DNA of 64,000 nucleotides from Pseudomonadota bacterium (GTDB lineage: Bacteria; Desulfobacterota; Desulfobulbia; Desulfobulbales; Desulfocapsaceae), in contig JAEYNP010000059.1 of the NCBI GenBank assembly GCA_023412495.1, positions 1 to 64,000 on the forward strand, read 5' to 3'. Of this stretch, positions 8,817 to 16,712 are shown piece by piece. How positions within the stretch are numbered: position 1 is the first letter of the stretch; the number at the start of each line of letters is the position of its first letter. Made by a program: the position numbers and the translations under genes. The notes under the pieces are model-generated. The model saw nothing but the letters and a program-made list of their open reading frames with translations, was not told the DNA's origin and did no database searches.

Positions 8817-9812
8817 CTATAACAATGAAGTAAGGAATTTCTTAAGGTTTTTCTTCTTATTCTTTATCCGGAGTTTTATCCGTATATTTTCTCGATAGGC
8901 TTCAACGGTTCTCACCGAAAGCTCCAGGAGATCGGCGATCTCCTTGCTGGTCTTGCCCTGTCTGATATAGTGGACGATCTGCAGTTCCCGGGGGGCCAGC
9001 CTGGCATTGACCAGCACGGCATCCTTGGGGTGTTTGGCGAGGACGTCCAGCAGGTTGGCCTGGGCGGTTTCCATGTACCCCTTCGCCGGACCGCTCGACT
9101 GGGTCCCCGCCTTCTTCAGGAGAGGAATGACCGCCTCCGCCGTTTCCGCGGCAATTTCCTTGCGGATGGCGTCATGTTCCTGATCCCTGCGCTTGAGCAT
9201 GATGTTCAGAGTGGCGTTAAGGTCCTGCAACTCCCGGTTCTTTTCCTGCAACTCCTTCTCCCGGACAAGCAGTGTCTCCAGGGCGATCTTCAGCTCTTCG
9301 ACGGTGTTGGAAAGCGCCGCCGTCCGTTCCGCCACCTGCTGCTCCAGACTCGCCCGGGCCTGCTCGAGCTTTGCTTCGGCGCTCCTGCGGGCGGCGATTT
9401 CCTGCCGCAGGAGTTCGTTCTGCTCCCGCAGTTTGACAATCAAATCCTGTTTCTCGAAACTGCGCCTGGCCTTGCTGATGAGCTCTTCTATATCGCAGGG
9501 CTTCTGCATGAAGTCGTCCGCCCCGAGCTGCAGGGTCCGGACGGCCGAGCCGACATCGCCGAAGCCTGTGAGAATGATGACGCCTATCTCGGGGTAGAGG
9601 CTCTTCGCCGTTTTCAGCACGGCGACGCCGTCCGCCTCGGCCATGACCAGATCGGTGATAACCAGATCGAAGCGTCTCTTGCGGAGGAGGGCGATGGCCT
9701 CATCGCCGCCTCCGGCCGTGGTGAGCTCGAAGCCGTGGTGTTCCAGAAACCAGCCGATCGAGGCCAGTACAGTTTCTTCGTCGTCGACCAACAGTATCGA
9801 TTTACCTGTCAT
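8817..9812 (-). CDS. Response regulator: receiver, coiled coil, LuxR-type HTH
   Basis: 331 residues. A receiver (1-120, Asp10/Asp11, phospho-acceptor Asp54, QKPCD lysine) is followed by a long charged coiled coil (about 125-215, with LEQQVAERTAAL as in kinase linkers). A C-terminal LuxR/GerE helix-turn-helix (about 268-331) has APRELQIVHYIRQG, KEIADLLELS and VRTVEAYRENI. The coiled coil between receiver and HTH is longer than in NarL-type regulators and resembles a kinase signalling helix. Its start overlaps the 3' end of the upstream kinase gene by 11 bases, so the pair is translationally coupled and very likely cognate. Confidence 0.92.
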   Translation of the reverse strand: MTGKSILLVDDEETVLASIGWFLEHHGFELTTAGGGDEAIALLRKRRFDLVITDLVMAEADGVAVLKTAKSLYPEIGVIILTGFGDVGSAVRTLQLGADDFMQKPCDIEELISKARRSFEKQDLIVKLREQNELLRQEIAARRSAEAKLEQARASLEQQVAERTAALSNTVEELKIALETLLVREKELQEKNRELQDLNATLNIMLKRRDQEHDAIRKEIAAETAEAVIPLLKKAGTQSSGPAKGYMETAQANLLDVLAKHPKDAVLVNARLAPRELQIVHYIRQGKTSKEIADLLELSVRTVEAYRENIRIKLRIKNKKKNLKKFLTSLL

Positions 9813-11865
9813 TTTCCACCCGGTTGATAGGGAGGATTACCGTGAACAGCGAGCCACTGCCGCGCTCGCTCCGCACCCGGATGTCTCCTCCGTGTTTTTT
9901 GATGATGCCGTAGCTGACGGGCAGACCGAGCCCCGTACCTCTCTTGGCTGCCTTGGTGGTGAAGAAGGGCTGGAAGATGTGGCGAAGGTTTTCGGGAGCG
10001 ATCCCCACCCCGGTATCTCTGAAATTGACGGCGACCTTCCCCCGGTCAAGTGGTTCGGTGGTGATGACGATGGTCCCGCCGCCTTCGCAGGCGTCGGCGG
10101 CGTTGTTGAGCAGGTTGAGAAAGACCTGCTTCAACTGATCGACGACTCCGAAGACTTCGGGCAAATTGTCGGCAAACTCTCTGACCACGGTGATTTTCCT
10201 GGTATTGAAATCCTTTTTCACCATAAGGAGCAGGGACTCGAATAGCTCATGAAGATTGACCGCCTCGATCTTGCCGGTGGAAGGCCGGTAAAAGTCCTGA
10301 AGGTTGGCAATAAGGCTGCCCATCCGCCTGCATTCCTGGAGCGCCAGATTAGCCAGTTCCAGCTCCTTCTGCTCCAGGTTGGCGTACTGCGCGATCCCCT
10401 TGATGATGGTCATGATGGACTGCAGCGGGTTGTTGAACTCGTGGGCGATGGATGCGGAAAGGTTGCCCACCGCGGCAAGCTTCTCCGAATGCAGCAGCTG
10501 TTCGTGGGATCTCTGCAGTTCCCTGGTCCGTTGCGCGACCATCCGCTCGCAGTCCTCCTTGGCCTTGGTCAGGGCCTGCTTGTTTTTTTCCAGCTCGGTG
10601 ATATCGAAGGAGTACTGCAGGTAGAGATCGCCGCTGACCGGGACCCAGTAGGTGTCCCAGTACAGGCCGAAGGCCCAGAACTGGGCATTCTGGGGTTCGC
10701 CGGTTTTCCAGAGCCTCTCGGCCATGCACCACGGGCACTGCTCCTCCTTCTTGGCATAGGTTTCAAAGCAGCGCGACCCCGGCATGGCCCCCGCCGCCGC
10801 GGCCTCCCTGTTGACAGCGACGATCTCGTGGCTCGGATACCGGGCCAGGATGGCGATGCAGGGCAGGGCGTCCAGGAAGAGCTGGCGCAGCCGCAGCTCG
10901 TGCTGCAGTTTTTCTTCCACCTGCTTCAGTTTGGTGATGTCCCTGCCGACCGCCTGGCATTCGACAAGGTTGCCTTCCTCATCGAACAGTGCCCGTCCGG
11001 ACCACTGTTGCCAGGTGACCATCCCGTTCGCGAGAATCACCCGGTGTTCGATGACCTTCACCGGCTCGTCCGGCGTCAGCCGGCGAAAATGGTCCCGCAC
11101 CAGCGGCAGATCGTCCTGGTGGACATGGGGCAGGTAGACGGTGCCGACCACATCCTTGGCATCGACCTGGAAAAAACGGCAATAGGCGTCGTTGACGAAG
11201 GTTATCCGGCCCTGCGGATCGAAGCGGCAGATCATCTCGTTCTGGTCCATGACGATGGCCCGATAGCGGTCCTTCAACTGGCGGAGTTTCTCCAGTTCCT
11301 CGGCCTTGCGGTGGGAGATGTCGCTCACCATCAGCCGAAACTGCCCCGGCGGGTCCAGGTCCTCGGAAGAGGCTCCCGTGATAACGTAGGCGTGAAAAGT
11401 CTCCTCGCCGTTTTTTTTCTTGAGCCGCAGGTCGTAGGAGAGTTTCTGCCTGGACACCATCAGTTTTTTGCGCTGCCGGTAAAAAACGTCCTGATCTTCG
11501 GGCGCCACGAAGTCGGTGAAGAATCTGCCGATGAGCTTGCCCCGCGGCATACCGAGCATCTCGGAGGCGGTGAGGTTGGCCTCCAGGATCTTCGCCCTTT
11601 CATCCAGGGTGAAATAGGCGATGGGGGCGAAATCGTAGAGGTCGGCATAACGCCGGTGTGACTTCTGGAGCGCTTCCTGGGCGTGGCGCAGGTCCTCGTT
11701 CTGCAGCTCCAGCTCGATGCGGTGGGTGTCGAGTTCATGGAGCAGATGGCGGACTTCGTCGGGGTCGAACGCCGCTTTTTCGGAATCCTTGGCCTTCCCC
11801 GTAAGAATGGCTTCGGCACGGCGGCGCAGCTCGGAAAAGTTCATCTTATCCTGCTTCGGTGTCAT
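9802..11865 (-). CDS. PAS-containing sensor histidine kinase
   Basis: 687 residues with no membrane segment, so probably cytosolic. An N-terminal helical stretch is followed by three PAS-like domains (about 75-190, 200-315, 330-425), a HisKA dimerisation helix with phospho-acceptor His475 (IAHEFNNPLQS) and an HATPase domain (NLLNNAADAC, DTGVGI, GTGLGL). The third PAS carries SRCFETYAKKEEQCPWC, a Cys pattern that may sense redox or bind metal. The start ATG at 11865 has GGGGAG upstream. It is followed with overlap by the LuxR-type regulator and lies 77 bases downstream of the CheB-CheR-PAS gene. Confidence 0.93.
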   Translation of the reverse strand: MTPKQDKMNFSELRRRAEAILTGKAKDSEKAAFDPDEVRHLLHELDTHRIELELQNEDLRHAQEALQKSHRRYADLYDFAPIAYFTLDERAKILEANLTASEMLGMPRGKLIGRFFTDFVAPEDQDVFYRQRKKLMVSRQKLSYDLRLKKKNGEETFHAYVITGASSEDLDPPGQFRLMVSDISHRKAEELEKLRQLKDRYRAIVMDQNEMICRFDPQGRITFVNDAYCRFFQVDAKDVVGTVYLPHVHQDDLPLVRDHFRRLTPDEPVKVIEHRVILANGMVTWQQWSGRALFDEEGNLVECQAVGRDITKLKQVEEKLQHELRLRQLFLDALPCIAILARYPSHEIVAVNREAAAAGAMPGSRCFETYAKKEEQCPWCMAERLWKTGEPQNAQFWAFGLYWDTYWVPVSGDLYLQYSFDITELEKNKQALTKAKEDCERMVAQRTRELQRSHEQLLHSEKLAAVGNLSASIAHEFNNPLQSIMTIIKGIAQYANLEQKELELANLALQECRRMGSLIANLQDFYRPSTGKIEAVNLHELFESLLLMVKKDFNTRKITVVREFADNLPEVFGVVDQLKQVFLNLLNNAADACEGGGTIVITTEPLDRGKVAVNFRDTGVGIAPENLRHIFQPFFTTKAAKRGTGLGLPVSYGIIKKHGGDIRVRSERGSGSLFTVILPINRVENDR

Positions 11866-11942
11866 GGACTCCCCTCTTACCTTCTGAAAACCTTAACTCC
11901 ACTTTCACCAAGAATCCCTTAGCCGGCGATTTTTCCGCGGCC

Positions 11943-14840
11943 CTATAGTTTTTCCCGAACAAAGTATAGAGCCCCTTTCTTTCTCTGAAATGAAATGGGC
12001 ATTGCCGATATGACCATCTCCATAGATTCGCCGTCCAGGCGCAGCCATGTCTCTTCAACCGCCGTAACGGGATTTTCCATGGTGATGAGCATCTGGGCGC
12101 TCGCCATCGTATGGTGATCGGTATGAATCCGGTCGAGAATCGGCATTCCCAGCATTTCCGCCTGAACCCCGGCGCCGAACAGCTCCAGGGCGCGGGGATT
12201 GAGATAGGCGAACGTTCCGTCGGTGGTGATGAAGATCCCCATGGGGGCATTCTCCACAAAGCCGCGCCACAGCGTTTCGCTCTCGCTCAGCGCACCGACC
12301 AGCTCCTTGTAATTGGTAACATCCTCGAAGGTGATGACCACTCCGGCAATCACGTTGTTCGTCGTCCGGTAGGGCCGCACCCGCATGCGGTAGCGCCGGC
12401 CTTGATCGTCGCTCGCCTCGGATTCGTGCTGGCCCAGGTCCTTGAGGACTATCCGGGCGTTTTCCGTCAACCGGACATCCTTCAGGGTGGTGGCGAAATG
12501 CTCGATGGGCCGGCCGATATCGGCGGCGGTCAGATGAAAGAGCTCGGTGGCTTTCGGGGTGAACCGCCTGACGTTCAGGTCGATATCGAGAAAGATGGTG
12601 GCGATGTCGGTGGCGTCCAGCAGGTTCTTGATATCGTCGTTGGTGGCGACCAGCTCGTCGATCCGGCTCTGCAGTTCGGCGTTGACCGTGATCGACTCCT
12701 CGTTCAGGGACTGCAGCTCCTCCTTGGACGTCTCCAGCTCTTCATTGGTGGACTGCAGCTCCTCGTTGGTCGACTTGAGCTCCTCGTTGGAGGTCTCCAG
12801 TTCCTCTATGGTTATCTGCAGGTTTTCCCTGGTGTATTGCAACTCCTCCTCGATCCGTTTGACTTCTTCGCTCTTTTCGGGACGATCGGCCGAGGAAGGA
12901 ATACCGTTTTCCTTCATGACTCTCTTCTCCTCGAAGATGATCATCATCAGGCCGCGGTTGCCGGTCTGTATGTCGGGCAGCGGCCGGATCGTCAGATCCA
13001 CCTCGCAGTAGCCGCCGCCGTCCTCGATGCGCAGCCCGCTCAAGGAGATCCTGCGCCGATCGGCCGCCATCTTGCGAAAGGCGTTGATCAGCGCCGTGCG
13101 CAGGCCGGGCCGGGCCATTTCCACGATATTGGTGGTGATCTCCCCCTCGGCGGGCTCGAGGTAGCGGCCGGTCCGGCCATGGATGTAGATGATGTTGGCC
13201 GAGCCGTCGACGATCACGAATGGGGACATGTCGCTCTGGGCCAGCACCGTCTTCAGCAGCTTGGCCATCTGGGCGTCCTTGACGTTGCCCGGCTGCTTCG
13301 GGGCCTCCTTTTCCGTCTGCTCGACTCCCGGCCCGGTGGCCATGGCGAATTGAAAAGCCGGATGCCCGGACCCTCCCGCCGGCAGCTTTTTAAAGATCTT
13401 CCATTTCCGGTCGAGGACCGCAAAGCGGTTGGAGGACTCGCCGTGGCCGATGGTCTCGGACGTACCGAGGAAGAGCAGCCCGCCCGTCTTCAGGCTGTAG
13501 TGGAAGATGGGCAGCAGCTTTCCCTGAAGCTCCTGACCGAAATAGATGAGCAGGTTGCGGCAGCAGAGCAGGTCGAGCTTGGTGAAGGGCGGGTCCTTGA
13601 TGATGTTCTGGGTGGCGAAGATCACCATTTCCCTGATCGGCTTGCTGATCGCGTACTTATTGTCGTCCCGGACGAAATGTCTCTTCAGCCGGTCCGGGGT
13701 GATGTCGGCGGCGATCGACTCGGGGTAACGGCCGGCCCGGGCGAACTCGATGGCCTCGTCATCGAGATCGGTGGCGAAAATCTGCACGGCGAACCGGTGC
13801 TCCAGCTCTTGCATGCACTCATGGAGGAGGATGGCGATGCTGTAGGCTTCTTCGCCGGTGCTGCAGCCGGGCACCCAGACCCGCAGCTGGGAACCGCCCC
13901 GCTTCTCCTTCAGCAGCTCCGGCAGATAATGCTCCTTGAGCGCATCGAAGGCGAGCGGGTCCCGGAAGAAGCCGGTGACGCCGATCAGCAGCTCCTTGAA
14001 GAGGATGTTGAGCTCCGTGTCGGATTCCTGCAGATATCGGACATAGTCGTCGATGGTCTCGATCTGCTGCATCTTCATCCTTCGTTCGATGCGGCGGAAC
14101 AGGGTATTTTTCTTGTAGAGGGAAAAGTCGTGATCGGTGGCGGCCCGCAGGAGGGCATAGATCTTCTGCAGGGCGGCCGTCATCTTGTCGTCGTCCACAA
14201 GCCGCCTGATTTCCAGCGGTTTATGGATCCGGGCCAGCTCGAACAGCTTTGCCGCCATCTTCTCCGGAGACAGGACAAAATCGGCCATGCCGGAGGCGAT
14301 GGCATTCCTTGGCATGCCGTCGTACTTGGCCGTCTGCGGATCCTGGACCATGGCCACGCCGGCCTCGCCCTTGATGGCCCTGAGCCCGAGGGTGCCGTCG
14401 GTGCCGGTGCCGGAGAGGACGATGGCTATGGCCTCGCTGCCCCGGTCCCTGGCGAGGGAGCGGAAAAAGGAGTCGATCGGCATGTTGACGCCGCGGGGTT
14501 TGGTTATTTCGAACAGCTGCAGGGTCCCGTTGAAGATCTCGAGCGACCGGTTCGGCGGGATGATATATACCTCGTTCGGCGATATCTCCATATTGTCGGC
14601 TACCTGGGAAACCTTCATCCCGGTCTTCTTCTGGACGAGCTCCGGCAGGATGCTGGCATGATCGGGATCGAGATGGGCGATTAGGACAAAGGCCAGGCCG
14701 GAATTACCGGGCATGGCCGTGAAAAATTCCTCGAAGGCCTGCAGGCCGCCCGCCGAGGCTCCCATGCCGACTACGGGGAAATTATCCACGGGAGGGGTAG
14801 TGCTCCTGCTCTCTTTATGTTTTGCTTTTTTTCCGGTCAT
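11943..14840 (-). CDS. CheB methylesterase - CheR methyltransferase - PAS fusion
   Basis: 965 residues. CheB domain (about 20-205): catalytic Ser29 (GMGASAGG), His56 (IAHLDPDH) and Asp in SGTGTDG, but no receiver domain. CheR domain (about 225-490): RRIERRM helix, SAM-binding VPGCSTGEEAYSIA, then CRNLLIYF. A PAS-like segment (about 530-640) is followed by a heptad coiled coil rich in EELxSTNEEL (about 670-745) and two more PAS domains (about 745-850, 860-965). There is no kinase domain. Such proteins may act outside chemotaxis, modifying glutamates in signalling partners. No Shine-Dalgarno is seen; in-frame stops upstream leave the ATG at 14840 as the only good start. It heads the kinase-regulator cluster. 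Confidence 0.93.
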   Translation of the reverse strand: MTGKKAKHKESRSTTPPVDNFPVVGMGASAGGLQAFEEFFTAMPGNSGLAFVLIAHLDPDHASILPELVQKKTGMKVSQVADNMEISPNEVYIIPPNRSLEIFNGTLQLFEITKPRGVNMPIDSFFRSLARDRGSEAIAIVLSGTGTDGTLGLRAIKGEAGVAMVQDPQTAKYDGMPRNAIASGMADFVLSPEKMAAKLFELARIHKPLEIRRLVDDDKMTAALQKIYALLRAATDHDFSLYKKNTLFRRIERRMKMQQIETIDDYVRYLQESDTELNILFKELLIGVTGFFRDPLAFDALKEHYLPELLKEKRGGSQLRVWVPGCSTGEEAYSIAILLHECMQELEHRFAVQIFATDLDDEAIEFARAGRYPESIAADITPDRLKRHFVRDDNKYAISKPIREMVIFATQNIIKDPPFTKLDLLCCRNLLIYFGQELQGKLLPIFHYSLKTGGLLFLGTSETIGHGESSNRFAVLDRKWKIFKKLPAGGSGHPAFQFAMATGPGVEQTEKEAPKQPGNVKDAQMAKLLKTVLAQSDMSPFVIVDGSANIIYIHGRTGRYLEPAEGEITTNIVEMARPGLRTALINAFRKMAADRRRISLSGLRIEDGGGYCEVDLTIRPLPDIQTGNRGLMMIIFEEKRVMKENGIPSSADRPEKSEEVKRIEEELQYTRENLQITIEELETSNEELKSTNEELQSTNEELETSKEELQSLNEESITVNAELQSRIDELVATNDDIKNLLDATDIATIFLDIDLNVRRFTPKATELFHLTAADIGRPIEHFATTLKDVRLTENARIVLKDLGQHESEASDDQGRRYRMRVRPYRTTNNVIAGVVITFEDVTNYKELVGALSESETLWRGFVENAPMGIFITTDGTFAYLNPRALELFGAGVQAEMLGMPILDRIHTDHHTMASAQMLITMENPVTAVEETWLRLDGESMEMVISAMPISFQRKKGALYFVREKL

Positions 14841-15361
14841 GAAAGGGGAGTCAGGTTAAGAATGAAAACTTCCGAAAGATCCACACGGCTTCGACCAACT
14901 TCGGCCATCGCTTCTCCGCTTCCGACACTGTGCGAAAGCCACTGAGTGGAACAGCCTCAGCAGGACAGGCAGGTGGAATCACTACTAGCATCTGCTACTT
15001 TTATTCGCAAGCGAATTCAACGCTCGTTCCTATCACTATTGTTTAGTACCTCGGAATTCATTTTTAGAATCATGTGGAGGTACTTATACCTTCTGTGGGA
15101 GTTAGCCGATTTCAATAAACTCTGCGTAGGTGCGGGCTGTACCCGGCCGCGGCGGCAGCGAGATTCCGTTACAGAAAACAATAGGCACGATAGCCGTCCG
15201 TGACACCTCCCGGCAACATTGACAACCTTTCGGACACCGCTTAACAGTTTTCCCGAGAAGGTTCCCGTCCGTGTAGGTCGAAAGCCGGCAGCATACGGCA
15301 TGATGACGCGCGTGACAATTGCGACGGGCGCCTTACAACTTCAGCTCAAGGAGGACGATCA
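14841..15361. other. Divergent intergenic region
   Basis: 521 bases between the minus-strand CheB-CheR gene and the plus-strand Cys-motif gene. No coding frame is convincing. A possible plus-strand promoter is TTGACA near 15219-15224 with TAACAG 17 bases on, about 115 bases before the next ATG; the -10 match is poor. Confidence 0.4.
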
Positions 15362-15571
15362 ATGTACACATGTCAAAATTGCGGCGCGTCCGCGGAAGAT
15401 ATCAACAGCCTCTGCAATCCCACCAGTGAAGAGTTCGACGAGAAGTTCTGCGGAGCTCCGGCGCTCCAGGTTTGCGAAGATAAGATGGAGAGCATGAATT
15501 TTTCATGCGACTCCTGCGGCTCTGTGTCGGCGGACGAGACAAATCTCTGCAATCCCAGAGCCATCAAATAA
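15362..15571 (+). CDS. Small protein with two zinc-ribbon-like Cys repeats
   Basis: 69 residues. The first half has CQNCGASAEDINSLCNP and the second half CDSCGSVSADETNLCNP, so the protein is an internal duplication of a CxxCG-(x)9-11-CNP unit. Extra cysteines lie in FCGAP and QVCED. Two CxxC pairs plus downstream Cys suggest zinc or iron binding; function is unknown. Similar small proteins occur in Geobacter-like genomes (from memory). The start is strongly supported by AAGGAGG seven bases upstream. A strong terminator follows at 15625. Confidence 0.88.
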   Translation: MYTCQNCGASAEDINSLCNPTSEEFDEKFCGAPALQVCEDKMESMNFSCDSCGSVSADETNLCNPRAIK

Positions 15572-15624
15572 TTACCACCTGCGGAAGCCGTCTCTCCCAG
15601 ACCTTGCCGCATCACCCGCACGAC

Positions 15625-15665
15625 AAAAAGCCGCCAGCCCTTCGCCGAAGGGCTGGCGGCTTTTT
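15625..15665 (+). terminator. Strong rho-independent terminator
   Basis: A near-perfect stem AGCCGCCAGCCCTTCG and its complement with a two-base loop, preceded by A5 and followed by T5. It can act on both strands, but lies 54 bases after the small Cys-motif gene and well beyond the end of the convergent DsrC-like gene. Confidence 0.93.
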
Positions 15666-15668
15666 AGC

Positions 15669-15815
15669 GAGGACTGAGTTTAGCGAGGACTGAGGACTGA
15701 GCTATGAGGACTGAGAGAAATCATTGCTTTCTAAAACCGCGTTGAGCGAATTTGCGCCTACACTCAATCCAAAGTCCTCAGTACCCAGTCCTCAGTACTC
15801 AGTCCTCAGTCCTCA
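15669..15815. repeat. GGACTGA heptamer inverted array 2
   Basis: Left arm 15669-15716 has about five GGACTGA units interrupted by GTTTAGC and GCTATGA spacers. Right arm 15774-15815 has complementary TCCTCAG/TACTCAG units. The right arm ends five bases short of the stop of the minus-strand DsrC-like gene. The arms can pair over a loop of about 57 bases. Confidence 0.9.
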
Positions 15816-15819
15816 TTTC

Positions 15820-16176
15820 TTAATAGAAGGGGTTGGCACTGTAGTTCTTGCCATCGAAGCTGGTGAAGAAGACCGAAGGCGGTTTGGGCAGTCCAGCGAT
15901 CTTCCAGGCCTTCATCGGGTCAACGAACTCCTCGGATATGCAGTCGGCGGAGGCGCCGACCTTCTTGCATACGTAGCGCAGGATGGGGAAGTTGTGGTTC
16001 TCCTCGAAATATTTCCGCAAGAACTTCAGGATCTCCATCTTCGATGTGTTCAGCGCCTCGATGCCCTCCTGCCGGGCAAGGGCGCGGGCGATCTCCTCGT
16101 TCCACTGTTGGGAGCTTTTGAGGAAACCTTCTTCATCAAGTTCGATTCCTGTGTCACCAACGTATAGTTGAGCCAT
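15820..16176 (-). CDS. DsrC/TusE-family protein lacking the functional cysteines
   Basis: 118 residues. The fold signature is clear: GIELDEEGFLKSSQQWNEEIA, a central RKYFEENHNFPILRYV and the near-invariant KIAGLPKP. In sulfur-relay DsrC/TusE the C-terminal arm ends with a penultimate Cys, and many carry a second Cys just before KIAGLPKP. Here that second site is Trp91 and the arm runs on as PPSVFFTSFDG without Cys. The only cysteines are Cys70 and Cys79. Sulfur-carrier activity is thus unlikely; it fits the Cys-less DsrC-like proteins thought to be regulatory (RspA-type). The start has GGAGG seven bases upstream. It is a single gene, convergent with the small Cys-motif gene. Confidence 0.9.
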   Translation of the reverse strand: MAQLYVGDTGIELDEEGFLKSSQQWNEEIARALARQEGIEALNTSKMEILKFLRKYFEENHNFPILRYVCKKVGASADCISEEFVDPMKAWKIAGLPKPPSVFFTSFDGKNYSANPFY

Positions 16177-16224
16177 AGCGCACCTCCATGAAGTAATCGG
16201 CTAACTCTTTGCTTTCCAGTAGAG

Positions 16225-16254
16225 ATTGTTCCCACGCTGGAGCGTGGGAACAAT
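16225..16254. repeat. Palindrome GTTCCCACGCT/AGCGTGGGAAC
   Basis: A 30-base near-perfect palindrome (ATTGTTCCCACGCT then GGAGCGTGGGAACAAT) in the 5' region of the DsrC-like gene. The same motif is a common REP-like intergenic palindrome in several proteobacteria. Confidence 0.75.
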
Positions 16255-16565
16255 CCAAACTCACCCTTCATACAGGGGCCAATCCTTTTTGAATGAACCT
16301 GGAATAAGATTTTTCCCTGATTCCGGCACGACTGATTATACTACAGAGTAGGATGTGAATAAAAATTGTCAATATAAGCAACGTCTCAAGGGAAAAACCG
16401 TTAGATGGCGCTCAGCTTCCGGAAAACGCTTTTCTATCCCATCAATGCAGCATTTTCTTGCCCATCCGCGCCGAATTTGGGTAAGATAAAAAAGTCAACC
16501 GCTCGGTCCTCATGCGGGCTTGGCGCCCGCCCGAAGGTTGTCATCCCCTCCCACAGCAGAGGGGA

Positions 16566-16642
16566 CTCTTTTCAGTACCCCCTTGAGGGGTAGAAGTACC
16601 TTCACGAAATTCATTCTTCCTCTTTTCAGCACCCCCTTGAGG
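16566..16642 (+). repeat. Imperfect 23-base direct repeat
   Basis: CTCTTTTCAGTACCCCCTTG at 16566 and CTCTTTTCAGCACCCCCTTG at 16620 begin 23-base copies that differ at one base, with a period of 54. They lie 71-147 bases upstream of the sucA start. They could be decayed repeat-element ends or regulatory sites. Confidence 0.6.
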
Positions 16643-16712
16643 AGAGAAAAACAAGAATGGATTTCCAAGGTACTCAAGCGGCGGGACCGGGCATTCGAAA
16701 GAAGGAACCACC

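Larger units (their letters stand above)
16177..16712. other. Divergent intergenic region upstream of sucA
   Basis: 536 bases without a convincing gene. It contains a palindrome (16225-16254) and an imperfect direct repeat (16566-16642). A TATAAT-like box on the minus strand near 16340 could serve the DsrC-like gene, but its -35 is weak. Promoters for the sucA operon must lie here; none stands out. Confidence 0.45.
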
